A DNA stretch of 64,000 nt from Actinospica robiniae DSM 44927 (GCF_000504285.1 NZ_KI632511.1:6926154-6990153); one strand, 5' to 3'; counted from the stretch's first letter, positions 35,417 through 44,112 are shown. Notes: generated by a model from the sequence alone, not told the origin. Translations and numbers: made by a program.

Positions 35417-35704
35417 ATGGCTCAAATCGCCGTTACATTCGAGGCGTTGGCGAACGCCGAGCAGCAGATCAACCAGTGCGCCAGCCAGCTCACCCAGCAG
35501 CTCGACGAGCTGCGCCAGATGCTCCAGCCGCTGGTGTCCTCCTGGACCGGTCAGGCGATGGAGAACTACCAGGTGCAGCAGCAGGCCTGGACCCAGGCCC
35601 AGCAGGACGCCCTGCAGGTGCTCCAGGGCATCGGCCGCGTGGTCGGCGCCGCGCACGACGCCTACCAGTCCACTGAGAAGTCGAACGCCGCGGCCTGGAA
35701 CTGA
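35417..35704 (+). CDS. WXG100/ESAT-6-like secreted protein (second of pair)
   Basis: A 95-residue protein, MAQIAVTFEALANAEQQINQ at the start, with the turn motif SSWTGQAMENY (WTG) between two helices. It is likely to dimerise with the preceding protein as an EsxA/EsxB-type pair. GAGGGGAG lies at 35401-35408, well spaced for the ATG. Sequence is distinct from the first copy, so this is not a recent duplication. Confidence 0.92.
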   Translation: MAQIAVTFEALANAEQQINQCASQLTQQLDELRQMLQPLVSSWTGQAMENYQVQQQAWTQAQQDALQVLQGIGRVVGAAHDAYQSTEKSNAAAWN

Positions 35705-35834
35705 GTCGCGTCGCACGCACCGCCGCGCCGGTGTGCGGAGGGAGCGGGAGGGGCGAGGAGTCCGTCGTCCGTTCCCGTCATCCGCAAGGCGGCGCGACAC
35801 GAGGGCCCGAGCGGCCCTCTGCTAAGGTCGAGCC

Positions 35835-35909
35835 ATGAGTTCTCGCGCCCGGCGATTTAGCTATGGCCACCGGATCGTTCCGGCCGGCCTGGTCGTCGTC
35901 GAGCGCTGA
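35835..35909 (+). CDS. putative 24-residue leader peptide upstream of chorismate mutase
   Basis: A short frame starting MSSRARRFSYGHR. Its Phe and Tyr codons are TTT and TAT, both rare in this genome, and lie close together (codons 8 and 10). TAAGGT at 35823-35828 just ahead of the ATG would make the transcript almost leaderless. A long GC hairpin with a U-rich end follows the stop by 21 bases and precedes the chorismate mutase gene. The set fits amino-acid attenuation, with Phe/Tyr as the sensed amino acids; this is an inference. Confidence 0.5.
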   Translation: MSSRARRFSYGHRIVPAGLVVVER

Positions 35910-35930
35910 GACACAGCCGACAGACCTTAC

Positions 35931-35972
35931 GGCGCCCCCGGACCGATCCCGGTCCGGGGGCGCCGAGCTTTT
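35931..35972 (+). terminator. intrinsic terminator inside the chorismate mutase leader (attenuator candidate)
   Basis: A perfect 14-bp stem pairs 35931-35944 (starts GGCGCCCCCGGACC) with 35951-35964 around a 6-base loop, followed by GAGCTTTT. It lies after the 24-residue leader frame and 57 bases before the chorismate mutase ATG, so termination here would cut off that gene. It could instead simply end an upstream transcript. Confidence 0.75.
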
Positions 35973-36029
35973 GCGCGCAGCGCCCCTCGCCGCCGGATCC
36001 TCCCGCGCCCGAGACGAGGAGCGAGACCC

Positions 36030-36380
36030 ATGAGCAGCATCTCCGACACCACGCCCCAACCGGCCGCGAAGACACAGGCCGCCGCGCAGACAGTGATCGC
36101 GGCGGAGGCAGAGACAGCGGCGTCGCCCGCGGAGGCCACCCCGCTCGGCGTACGCGGCGGGCGCGAACAGATCGACGCGATCGACGCCGAACTCATCGCG
36201 CTCATCCAGCGCCGGACGGCCGTCTCCGCCGAGATCCAGGCCTCCCGCATCGCCGAAGGCGGCCGGCGCTTCGACCTGCGCCGGGAGACGGACGTCATCA
36301 GCCGCTACACCCGCGCCCTCGGCCGCCCCGGCCGGGACGTCGCCATGGCGCTGCTGGAGCTCGGCCGCGGTCGGCTGTGA
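36030..36380 (+). CDS. chorismate mutase (AroQ type)
   Basis: A 116-residue protein. After a ~45-residue Ala/Thr-rich N-terminus, REQIDAIDAELIALIQRRTAVSAEIQASR is the AroQ helix with the catalytic Arg/Lys positions, and RRETDVISRYTRAL follows. It converts chorismate to prephenate at the branch to Phe and Tyr. The all-helical AroQ core is about 70-80 residues, so this is a stand-alone enzyme. GACGAGGAGCG before the ATG holds the ribosome-binding site. Regulation by the attenuator-like leader would match its pathway. Confidence 0.9.
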   Translation: MSSISDTTPQPAAKTQAAAQTVIAAEAETAASPAEATPLGVRGGREQIDAIDAELIALIQRRTAVSAEIQASRIAEGGRRFDLRRETDVISRYTRALGRPGRDVAMALLELGRGRL

Positions 36381-36787
36381 CGGTCGTGGCGATACCGTCG
36401 GCGCCACCGCCACCGCCACCGCCACCGCCACCGCCACCGCCACCGGCGCGCGGCGCACGGCCGCGTCACCTCCGGTGCGATCGGCGGCTGCAACCTGCTC
36501 CGCCGTGCAACACGTCCCGCGTAACCGGAAGTCCGCTCAGTCGTTGTCCCCCGTGAATGGATCCGGAGCGATCGGCTCGGGTCAGGCGCTTCCGGTCGCC
36601 GGCCCGGCTGTGGGACCTCGCCCCGGCACGCGTCGCGCGGGCGGTCGTTCGCCCGCCACTGCCATTCGGACCTTCACCCCGCCGCCGCTCAGCGCGGGGT
36701 GAAGGCTTTCGTCCCGCGGCCGCCGCGTCCACCCGTGGACAGCGCGGAACGGGGGCAAGCTGCGCGGGGCCGTAGAATCGAATCATC
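36381..36787. other. 407-base gap between chorismate mutase and guaA
   Basis: No gene is supported. It contains a seven-copy hexanucleotide tract (36404-36445) and, at about 36610-36735, two GC-rich inverted patches around GCGGGGTGAAGG. guaA translation starts at 36788 with ATCATC just before, and no strong Shine-Dalgarno, which fits a leaderless or short-leader transcript (TAGAAT at 36775-36780 is a good -10 element). Confidence 0.45.
36404..36445. repeat. (CCACCG)7 hexanucleotide tandem repeat
   Basis: Seven perfect CCACCG units, intergenic, 23 bases after the chorismate mutase stop. Such tracts can change copy number by slippage. No gene is read through it in a biased frame. Confidence 0.9.
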
Positions 36788-38365
36788 ATGGATACGGACG
36801 CCACCACCCCCCTGGTCCTCGTCGTCGACTTCGGCGCGCAGTACGCCCAGCTCATCGCCCGCCGCGTCCGCGAGGCGCGCGTGTACAGCGAGATCGTGCC
36901 GCACACCGCGACGGTCGAGGAGATCCTCGAGCGCAAGCCGGCCGCGATCATCCTCTCCGGCGGGCCGTCCTCGGTCTACGCCGAGGGCGCCCCGAACGTG
37001 GGGGCGGAGCTGTTCGAGTCCGGCGTGCCCACCTTCGGCATGTGCTACGGGTTCCAGGCCATGGCCCGCGCGCTCGGCGGGACGGTGGACCACACCGACG
37101 GCCGCGAGTACGGGCGCACCGCGCTCTCCGTCGCGGACACCGGCTCGACCCTGTTCGCCGGGTCGCCGGACGCCCAGATCGTCTGGATGTCGCACGGCGA
37201 CGCCGTGGTGGCCGCGCCGGCCGGGTTCAGCGTCACCGCGTCGACCGCGGGCACGCCGGTGGCGGCGTTCGAGGACGACGCGCGGCGGCTCTACGGCGTC
37301 CAGCACCACCCCGAGGTCATGCACTCGGAGTTCGGCCAGCGGATGCTGGAGAACTTCCTCTACCAGGGCGCCGGCATCACCCCGACCTGGACCATGTCGA
37401 ACGTGGTCGAGGAGCAGGTGGCCCTCGTCCGCGAGCAGGTGGGCAGCCGCCGGGTGATCTGCGGGCTGTCCGGCGGCGTGGACTCCGCGGTCGCCGCGGC
37501 CCTGGTCCAGCGCGCCGTCGGGGACCAGCTGACCTGCGTCTTCGTCGACCACGGCCTGCTGCGCAAGGGCGAGGCCGAGCAGGTCGAGCGCGACTTCGTG
37601 GCGGCCACCGGCGTGGCGCTCAAGGTCGTCGACGCCCGCGAGCGCTTCCTCAAGGCGCTGGCCGGGGTGTCCGACCCGGAGGCCAAGCGCAAGATCATCG
37701 GCGCCGAGTTCATCCGGGTCTTCGAGCAGGCCGAGCGCGAGCTGCTGGCCGACGCCGCGGCCGAGGGCGAGCCGATCGAGTTCCTGGTGCAGGGCACGCT
37801 CTACCCGGACGTGGTGGAGTCCGGCGGCGGCACCGGCACCGCGAACATCAAGTCCCACCACAACGTCGGCGGGCTGCCCGAGGACCTGCGGTTCAAGCTG
37901 GTCGAGCCGCTGCGCAAGCTGTTCAAGGACGAGGTGCGCAAGGTCGGCGAGGAGCTCGGTCTGCCGCACGAGATCGTCTGGCGCCAGCCGTTCCCGGGCC
38001 CGGGCCTCGGCATCCGCATCGTCGGCGAGGTCACCGAGGACCGGCTCGAGCTGCTGCGCGAGGCCGACGCGATCGCCCGCGAGGAGCTGACCGCGGCCGG
38101 GCTGGACCGGGAGATCTGGCAGTGCCCGGTGGTGCTGCTGGCGGACGTGCGCTCGGTCGGCGTGCAGGGCGACGGGCGCACCTACGGACACCCGATCGTG
38201 CTGCGCCCGGTCTCCTCCGAGGACGCGATGACGGCGGACTGGACCCGGCTGCCCTACGAGGTGCTCAGCCGGATCTCCACCCGCATCACCAACGAGGTGC
38301 GCGAGGTCAACCGGGTGGTGCTGGACGTCACCTCCAAGCCCCCGGCCACCATCGAGTGGGAGTAG
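36788..38365 (+). CDS. guaA: GMP synthase (glutamine-hydrolysing)
   Basis: 525 residues. The N-terminal glutamine amidotransferase has the nucleophile in [10 protein letters not shown] (C86) and the triad His/Glu in VQHHPEV. The synthetase has the P-loop [12 protein letters not shown], the [16 protein letters not shown] stretch and ends [12 protein letters not shown], the family's typical C-terminus. It aminates XMP to GMP in purine synthesis. A GC-rich palindrome (38377-38396) just downstream may end the transcript. Confidence 0.98.
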   Translation: MDTDATTPLVLVVDFGAQYAQLIARRVREARVYSEIVPHTATVEEILERKPAAIILSGGPSSVYAEGAPNVGAELFESGVPTFGMCYGFQAMARALGGTVDHTDGREYGRTALSVADTGSTLFAGSPDAQIVWMSHGDAVVAAPAGFSVTASTAGTPVAAFEDDARRLYGVQHHPEVMHSEFGQRMLENFLYQGAGITPTWTMSNVVEEQVALVREQVGSRRVICGLSGGVDSAVAAALVQRAVGDQLTCVFVDHGLLRKGEAEQVERDFVAATGVALKVVDARERFLKALAGVSDPEAKRKIIGAEFIRVFEQAERELLADAAAEGEPIEFLVQGTLYPDVVESGGGTGTANIKSHHNVGGLPEDLRFKLVEPLRKLFKDEVRKVGEELGLPHEIVWRQPFPGPGLGIRIVGEVTEDRLELLREADAIAREELTAAGLDREIWQCPVVLLADVRSVGVQGDGRTYGHPIVLRPVSSEDAMTADWTRLPYEVLSRISTRITNEVREVNRVVLDVTSKPPATIEWE

Positions 38366-38376
38366 CCGGCCCGCCC

Positions 38377-38396
38377 GGGGCGGCCGCGGCCGCCCC
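38377..38396. terminator. GC-rich palindrome after guaA
   Basis: A 20-base self-complementary sequence, GGGGCGGCCG and its complement, 12 bases after the guaA stop. It has no U tract, so its terminator role is uncertain. Confidence 0.4.
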
Positions 38397-38570
38397 CGGC
38401 GAGTTCGAGGACGAAGATCCCGACCGGATTGTCTAGCTCTGGTAACGAAAACTTCGACACGGCGGCGACGCTCCCGGCGCGCCGCCGACCCGGGTGTAGC
38501 ATCGCAACACCCTCAGGGGTAGTGCGCCTTTACCAACGCAGTGCAACTCTCGGTGTCGGAGGGAATCTCG

Positions 38571-39809
38571 GTGTCCCAGGGCCCGGACTGCCATGGCAGT
38601 GCCCGCCAGGAGTACGAACGGGAACTGGCCGAATTCGCCGCCCGCTGCCGGGAATTCGCGCAGAACGAAGGGGTGCCGGCCGCGCTCTCGCATTCCGAGA
38701 GCGGTTCACGGCAGTGGATATCCGACGAGCTGACCCGGCGCGCGCAGCGGCTGGCCGCGGCCGCCCGGGCGGAGAACTCGGCCTGGCTCGCCCTCGTCGG
38801 CAAGCAGGCCATGCGCGGCAGCTGGGGCCTGTTCGGCCTGGTCGCGCTGATCGATCTGGCCACCGCGCCGCTCGCCGCCGGCTGGACCCTGCCGCGCACC
38901 GCCGTGCTCTTCGCCTTCGCCGCCTTCGGCCTGCTGGTGACCAGCCTCAGCCTGGTGCACAGCGAGCTCGGCGGAGTGCTGTGCTTCATGGTGGGGGCGG
39001 ACGGGCGGCTCTCCCCGGCCAAGGCCCTCGGCCTGCTCTGGGGCGCGGCGCTGAGCACCGCCCTGGTCTACTTCGCGGTGGAGGACTTCGCCGCCGCCAC
39101 CTCGGCCGAGCGGGCCGAGGTCAACGCGGCGATCTCGCATCCGCGCTGGGAGTATCTGGCCCTGCTGGCCGCGCCGGTGCTGGTGTCCATCGTGACCAAC
39201 GCGGTGGCGGCGAGCCGGATGCGCCGCCGTGCGATGCCCTATCTGCCCGGCCAGCGCTCGCAGCTGCGCGACCTGGCGCTGGACGAGACCGGCCTCGGCT
39301 CGCTCGCCTCGGCGGTCTGGCTGCCCTCGTACCTCGCCGCGGTGCTGTTCCTGGTCGCCGGCCTGGCGAAGAACCCTTACGCGCTCCCGCAGCTGCCGAG
39401 CACCGTGGTGTGGATCTCACTCGGCTCGGCCGTGCTGTTCGCCGCGGTGCGCCTGGTCGAGGCCCGCGGCCCGGTCGTGGTCTCGGTGGTCCGGGTGCGC
39501 CCGCCCGGCGGGCTGGACGGCCCGGTCCGGCAGGGCGACGAGATCGAGATCAGGGGCCTGGGATTCGTGCCGCCGGCCGCGGCCGCCCCGGACCAGCTGG
39601 CCCGGATAGCCGTGAAGCTGGGCCCGATCCACATCCACGTCCCGCTGGTGCCGGGCGCGGAGGGCGGGTTCAGCAACCCGACCGACACCTCGGTCACCGT
39701 GCCGATCCCGCCGGACGTCGACCCCGGCCCGTGGACGGTGCGCGTGGTCACCGCCTCCGGGCTGGAGACCGAGGACTACGCCCTCGACATCGCCGCGGCC
39801 GAGGACTGA
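38571..39809 (+). CDS. multi-pass membrane protein with C-terminal Ig-like domain
   Basis: A 412-residue protein I do not recognise by name. The ~90-residue N-terminus is hydrophilic and helical. Four to six hydrophobic segments follow (LFGLVALIDLATAPLAAG, TAVLFAFAAFGLLVTSLS, LALLAAPVLVSIVTNAVAA, YLAAVLFLVAGLAK, VVWISLGSAVLFAAVRL). The last ~110 residues look like an IPT/TIG or Ig-like beta-sandwich: GDEIEIRGLGFVPP then DPGPWTVRVVTASGLET. The GTG at 38571 has GGAGGG 7 bases before it and is preferred to 38541. Confidence 0.8.
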   Translation: MSQGPDCHGSARQEYERELAEFAARCREFAQNEGVPAALSHSESGSRQWISDELTRRAQRLAAAARAENSAWLALVGKQAMRGSWGLFGLVALIDLATAPLAAGWTLPRTAVLFAFAAFGLLVTSLSLVHSELGGVLCFMVGADGRLSPAKALGLLWGAALSTALVYFAVEDFAAATSAERAEVNAAISHPRWEYLALLAAPVLVSIVTNAVAASRMRRRAMPYLPGQRSQLRDLALDETGLGSLASAVWLPSYLAAVLFLVAGLAKNPYALPQLPSTVVWISLGSAVLFAAVRLVEARGPVVVSVVRVRPPGGLDGPVRQGDEIEIRGLGFVPPAAAAPDQLARIAVKLGPIHIHVPLVPGAEGGFSNPTDTSVTVPIPPDVDPGPWTVRVVTASGLETEDYALDIAAAED

Positions 39810-39825
39810 GCGCCCGCCCGCGGCC

Positions 39826-40008
39826 TCAGCGCCGGCGCCGGGTCAGCAGGCCGACCACGGCGGTCAACCCGAGGCCCAGCACCAGCAGCGAGAAGGCCCA
39901 GCGCGCTCCGACCGTGACGTGGCCGCCGCTCGAGAGCAGGTAGACCAGGCCGATCGCGATGAAGACGAGTCCGGCCAGGATCGACGCGGCATCCGGCTTG
40001 ATTCTCAT
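39826..40008 (-). CDS. small two-helix membrane protein
   Basis: A 60-residue protein, MRIKPDAASILAGLVFIAIG at the start, with two TM helices (ILAGLVFIAIGLVYLLSS and FSLLVLGLGLTAVVGLL) and a basic tail LTRRRR. It follows the PspC gene with an ATGA overlap and a strong GGAGGAGGGG, so it is translated with it. Small membrane partners of this kind are common after PspC genes in streptomycetes. Confidence 0.8.
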   Translation of the reverse strand: MRIKPDAASILAGLVFIAIGLVYLLSSGGHVTVGARWAFSLLVLGLGLTAVVGLLTRRRR

Positions 40009-41300
40009 TGCCCCTCCTCCACGTTCACGTCGCCGCACCCCACGTCGATCACCAGCACGATCGTGCCCTGCGGATGCGCGGCGCGGGTCGGCATGTCAAA
40101 GCTCTCATTCACGTTCCAGCGGCTGGTGTTCACCGTGTCGCCGGTGTTCACCGTCTCGCCGGCGGCGTCCAGGCTGCCGACGCCGTCGTGCGCCTGTACC
40201 CGCACGTCGACGGACGGCGGCAGGACCACGTCCAGGTCGCCGATCCCGATCTGGGCCTTGACCTGCAGGGTCCGGCCCGCTCCGGGCGCGGCGTGGCTCA
40301 GGTCCAGCGACCCGTCGCCGATGCCGATCTGGTAGAGCGCACGCACGTCCGCGGCGGACGCGGGCGCCCAGTCGGCGTCGCCGACGGTGCCGTGCAGCGG
40401 GACGCCCACCGCGGTCAGCAGGATCAACGGGATCGCGAGCACCAGGCCGATCGGCACCAGCCCGGTCGTCTTGCCGAACAGCCCGCCGATCACCATGCCC
40501 GCGCCGAGCAGCAGCAGGACCAGCGCCCCGCCGGAGAGCCAGTTCAGGCTGATCACGCCGGCCGCGTTGAGCACGCCGAGGCTGCCCGAGACGGCCAGCA
40601 GGCTCGCCAGTACCAGCCCGCCGTAGCCGCGCCGCCGGCTGCGCACCGGCCGCGTGTTCTCGGCCTCGGCGAGGCCGACGTCCGGGCCGGTGCCGAAGGA
40701 CGGCGCGGCGGCGGTGTACGCGGCGTAGTGCGGCGGGACCTCGTCCCGCGGCTCGGCGCTCTCCTCGGCCGCTTCGTCAGGCCCCTGCGTCTGCTCGCGT
40801 TCGGCCTCGGCGCCCTCCTCGGCCTCCGCGACCGGCTGCTGCCACCAGGTCGGCGGCCGCTGCGGCAGCCCGAAGGTGACGTAGCGCCCCAGCTTGATGT
40901 CGCCGCGCCACAGCAGCACGGCGAAGACCGCGCCGGCGATCAGCCACATCGGCCACATGCCGCTCAATCCGTTGCTCAGCGCCGAGACCGCGGCGATCAC
41001 GCCGAGCCCCAGGCCGACCGCCATCAGCGCGGCCATCCACGGGTTGTTCCCCGTCAGCATCCGGTGCGCCTCCGACTGCTCCGCCCCCTCCTGCGGCACG
41101 AACAACCACGCCGCGGCGTACGCCAGCAGGCCGAGGCCGCCGACGAACGAGAAGACCACGAACAGAATGCGGAAGATCACCGGGTCGGTGCCCAGGTGCC
41201 GGCCCAGTCCGCCGCACACCCCCGCCACGGCCTTGGACCGCCGGTCGCGGCGCAACGGGCCGCGCGGGTTCGCCCCGCCGTATGTCCTCGGTTCGCTCAT
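40005..41300 (-). CDS. PspC-domain membrane protein
   Basis: 431 residues. RRSKAVAGVCGGLGRHLGTDPVIFRILFVVFSFVGGLGLLAYAAAWLFVP is the PspC domain, here read only in pieces: RRDRRSKAVAGVCGGLGRHL and LGLLAYAAAWLFVPQ. Five further hydrophobic segments follow, with an acidic linker between them, and a C-terminal ~110-residue beta-rich DUF4097-like region (IGIGDLDVVLPPSVDVRVQA). It starts MSEPRTYGGANPRGPLRRD at 41300. It is divergent from the PspC-fused histidine kinase, with which it probably shares an envelope-stress role. Confidence 0.88.
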   Translation of the reverse strand: MSEPRTYGGANPRGPLRRDRRSKAVAGVCGGLGRHLGTDPVIFRILFVVFSFVGGLGLLAYAAAWLFVPQEGAEQSEAHRMLTGNNPWMAALMAVGLGLGVIAAVSALSNGLSGMWPMWLIAGAVFAVLLWRGDIKLGRYVTFGLPQRPPTWWQQPVAEAEEGAEAEREQTQGPDEAAEESAEPRDEVPPHYAAYTAAAPSFGTGPDVGLAEAENTRPVRSRRRGYGGLVLASLLAVSGSLGVLNAAGVISLNWLSGGALVLLLLGAGMVIGGLFGKTTGLVPIGLVLAIPLILLTAVGVPLHGTVGDADWAPASAADVRALYQIGIGDGSLDLSHAAPGAGRTLQVKAQIGIGDLDVVLPPSVDVRVQAHDGVGSLDAAGETVNTGDTVNTSRWNVNESFDMPTRAAHPQGTIVLVIDVGCGDVNVEEGQ

Positions 41301-41449
41301 GTTCCCAACGATCGCAGCCGACGCGCCCGCGCCACCATCGGGCACCGCCCGGATTCGACCCTGAACCGGCCGGCCCCGGATCTCAGGGTAGGTCTCGGGG
41401 TCGGCCCCCGATGACCGCCGGGCACAAGGCGTGTGACCATGTGACGGTG

Positions 41450-42724
41450 ATGCCACCCCTGCCCGAGGACACCCCCCGCCTGTGCCGGTCCGCCCGCGGC
41501 CGCCTGGCCGGCGGAATCGCCCGCGGCCTCGCCGTGCACCTGGGCGTCAGCGTGTGGCTGCTGCGCGCGCTCTTCCTGGAGTACACCTGGATCGGCGGGC
41601 TCGGCGCGTTCGCCTACGGGCTGTTCTGGCTGCTGGTGCCGCTGCGCCCGATACCGCAGTCCGAGCACGCCGCGCCGCGTCCGGGCGTGCGCAAACTGCT
41701 GCTGATCATGTTCGGCGTCGGCCTGCTGGTGCTCTTCGGGCTGTCGCCGATCCAGATCCCGCGGGACTGGCACACGATCCTGCCGCTGATCGCGGTCGGC
41801 CTGGGCTTGGCGGTGCTGTGGCGCCAGGCCGACGACGCCCAGCGCGCGGACACCGAGTCGGACTCGCGCTGGATGTCGCGCGGCAACCACCTGGCCCGCT
41901 CCGGCCTCGGCGCCGCGGTGGCGCTCGGCGGCCTGCTGGCGTTGACGAAGACGCACACGAGCTGGACCGAGGCGGGCCGGACGCTGCTGGCGGCGCTCGC
42001 GCTGCTGGTGGGCGCGGGACTGATCGGCCTGCCGTTCTTCCTCAGGGTCCTGCGGGACCTGGCCCAGGAGCGGACCGAGCGGGCCCGGTCCCAGGAGCGG
42101 GCCGAGGTGGCGGCGATGATGCACGACTCGGTGCTGCACACGCTGACCCTGATCCAGCGCCACCACGACGATCCCGGCCAGGTGGCGCGGCTGGCCCGGG
42201 CGCAGGAGCGCGAGCTGCGCGACTGGCTCTACGGCGAGCGCAAGACGGCGGCGGAGAGCTTCGCCGAGGCTCTGCGCGGCGCGGCCGCCGAGGTGGAGGA
42301 CCGCCACGGCGTGCGCCTGGACCTGGTCACCGTGGGCGACGCGGCCGTGGACGCCCAGCTCGAGGCGTGCGTCGCCGCGTCGCGGGAGGCTATGGTCAAT
42401 GCGGCGAAATACGCCGCCGAGGCGGCGATATCCGTGTACGCGGAGGTGGCGGAGGACCGGGTCGAGGTGTTCGTCAAGGACCGCGGCCAGGGCTTCGACC
42501 TCGACGGGGTGGCGCCGGACCGGATGGGCGTGCGCGAATCCATCCTCGGCCGGATGCGCCGGCACGGCGGCAAGGCCGAGATCCGCACCGCGCCCGGCGA
42601 AGGCACCGAAGTGCGGCTGACCGCGCGCCGGGCGACGGCCGGCGCGCGGCGCGGCGAGTCAGTGGAACCCGAGCAGGAAGAAGAAGTCCACAGTGGAGAA
42701 CGCGGTGAACCCGAGTACGGCTGA
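41450..42724 (+). CDS. PspC-fused sensor histidine kinase
   Basis: 424 residues from ATG 41450. An N-terminal PspC domain (RSARGRLAGGIARGLAVHLG, then GLFWLLVPLRP) is followed by several TM segments and a NarL-class kinase: MMHDSVLHTLTLIQRH carries the phospho-acceptor His, and REAMVNAAKYA and GVRESILGRMRRHGG the ATP-binding N and G boxes. It lies head-on with a LuxR response regulator that starts inside its 3' end, so the two form a two-component system sensing the cell envelope. Upstream starts at 41411 are possible but less likely. Confidence 0.92.
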   Translation: MPPLPEDTPRLCRSARGRLAGGIARGLAVHLGVSVWLLRALFLEYTWIGGLGAFAYGLFWLLVPLRPIPQSEHAAPRPGVRKLLLIMFGVGLLVLFGLSPIQIPRDWHTILPLIAVGLGLAVLWRQADDAQRADTESDSRWMSRGNHLARSGLGAAVALGGLLALTKTHTSWTEAGRTLLAALALLVGAGLIGLPFFLRVLRDLAQERTERARSQERAEVAAMMHDSVLHTLTLIQRHHDDPGQVARLARAQERELRDWLYGERKTAAESFAEALRGAAAEVEDRHGVRLDLVTVGDAAVDAQLEACVAASREAMVNAAKYAAEAAISVYAEVAEDRVEVFVKDRGQGFDLDGVAPDRMGVRESILGRMRRHGGKAEIRTAPGEGTEVRLTARRATAGARRGESVEPEQEEEVHSGERGEPEYG

Positions 42725-43439
42725 GGCGGTGGCGCGGCACGACGCCGCCTCGCGCGCGATCCGCGTGGTACTGGTGGACGATCACAAGCTGTTCCGCACC
42801 GGTGTGCGGGCCGAACTCGACGAGGCCGGCAGCGGCGTGGTCGAAGTGGTGGGCGAGGCGCCGGACGCGCCGAGCGCGGTGGCCGTGATCGCGCAGGTGC
42901 GCCCCGAAGTCGTCCTGCTCGACGTCCACCTTCCCGGCGGCGGCGGCATCGAGGTGCTGCGACGCTGCCTCGCCCGCGGCGGCAGCGGGAGCGGCGGAGC
43001 CGGCGTGGGGCAGGCCCCTGATACCCGCTTCCTCGCGCTCTCGGTCTCCGACACGGCCGAGGACGTCATCGGCGTCATCCGGGCCGGCGCCCGCGGCTAC
43101 GTGACGAAGTCGATCTCCGGTGCGGACCTGGTGGACGCGATCCGGCGCGTGGCCGACGGCGACGCCGTGTTCTCACCGAAGCTCGCCGGCTTCGTCCTCG
43201 ATGCGTTCTCCGGCGCCGCCCCCGCGCCCGCGTCGGTGGACGAAGAACTCGACCGGCTGACCGCCCGCGAGCGCGAGGTGCTCCGGCTGATCGCGCGCGG
43301 CTACGCCTACAAGGAGATCGCGCGCGAGCTCGTCATCTCGATCAAGACCGTGGAGACGCACGTCTCCTCGGTGCTGCGCAAGCTCCAGCTCTCGAACCGC
43401 TACGAGCTCTCGCGCTGGGCCAACGACCGGCGCCTGTAG
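42693..43439 (+). CDS. LuxR/NarL-family response regulator
   Basis: 248 residues. The receiver has DDHKLFRTGVRAELDEAG and the phosphorylation Asp in VVLLDVHLPGGGG. A Gly/Ser-rich insert follows, and LTAREREVLRLIARGYAYKE then IKTVETHVSSVLRKLQLSNR forms the helix-turn-helix. It overlaps the PspC histidine kinase gene by 32 bases (GTG at 42693; another GTG at 42708), implying coupled translation. It is the output of that system; targets are unknown. Confidence 0.95.
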   Translation: MENAVNPSTAEAVARHDAASRAIRVVLVDDHKLFRTGVRAELDEAGSGVVEVVGEAPDAPSAVAVIAQVRPEVVLLDVHLPGGGGIEVLRRCLARGGSGSGGAGVGQAPDTRFLALSVSDTAEDVIGVIRAGARGYVTKSISGADLVDAIRRVADGDAVFSPKLAGFVLDAFSGAAPAPASVDEELDRLTAREREVLRLIARGYAYKEIARELVISIKTVETHVSSVLRKLQLSNRYELSRWANDRRL

Positions 43440-43470
43440 CCGCGCTCCAGTAGCGTTCAGCTTCATTCTA

Positions 43471-43594
43471 TTGCAACGGTCGCAGCAGTCTTCGTTGCAT
43501 TGATTCTTCTCCGGTTGCAATGATTTATGCAGTATGAGCTGTATGGATGACTCCACTGTGCAACGAACTAGTTGCCGGATCATGAAAAGCAACG
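43471..43594. promoter_or_regulatory. cluster of GTTGCA/TGCAAC motifs upstream of DUF4097-like gene
   Basis: TTGCAACG (43471-43478), GTTGCAT (43494-43500), GTTGCAA (43514-43520), TGCAAC (43559-43564), GTTGCC (43571-43576) and GCAACG (43589-43594) cluster in an AT-richer stretch of about 200 bases. The density of one motif in both orientations suggests a multimeric regulator binding site ahead of 43642. No cognate regulator gene is adjacent. Confidence 0.5.
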
Positions 43595-43641
43595 TAGCGT
43601 TTCTGTTGTCGGAAACAACATCGAAGCAACCGGAGATCCTC

Positions 43642-44112
43642 ATGCAGAAGTTCGAGACCCCCGCCCCGATCCTCGCCGTGCTGCAGATCCCGGCCGGACG
43701 GGTGCGATTCGTCGCCGCGGACCGCGGGGACACCATCGTCGAGGTGCGGCCGGCCGACCCGGCCAAGGGCCGCGATGTGCAGACCGCCGCGCGCACCACC
43801 GTCGCCTACGCGGACGGCGTGCTGCGGATCGAGGCCGCCAAGGCCAAGAACCAGCTCTTCGGTCCCGGGTCGGTGGAGGTCACCGTCCAGCTGCCGGCCG
43901 GGTCCGGTGTCCAGGGCAAGGCCGCCTGCTCGGAGCTGCGCTGCGTCGGACGGCTCGGCGACGTGGCCTTCTCGGGCGCCTACCGGCAGATCAAGATCGA
44001 CGAGGCCGCGAGCGCCCGCATCACCGCCGTCGACGGCGACGTCGAGGTCGGCCGGCTCTCCGGGGCGGCCGAGATCAGCACCGCGCGCGGCGAGATCCGG
44101 ATCGGTCGCTGA
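43642..44112 (+). CDS. DUF4097-like beta-repeat protein
   Basis: A 156-residue protein, MQKFETPAPILAVLQIPAGR at the start, made of short beta repeats (RFVAADRGDTIVEV, VEVTVQLPAGSGVQGKAACS, ARITAVDGDVEVGRLSGAAE) as in DUF4097/YvlB proteins. GGAG at 43632-43635 supports the ATG at 43642; a start at 43534 would add unlike residues. It precedes an alpha/beta hydrolase gene by 59 bases, a pairing often seen in streptomycetes. No signal peptide is visible. Confidence 0.85.
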   Translation: MQKFETPAPILAVLQIPAGRVRFVAADRGDTIVEVRPADPAKGRDVQTAARTTVAYADGVLRIEAAKAKNQLFGPGSVEVTVQLPAGSGVQGKAACSELRCVGRLGDVAFSGAYRQIKIDEAASARITAVDGDVEVGRLSGAAEISTARGEIRIGR

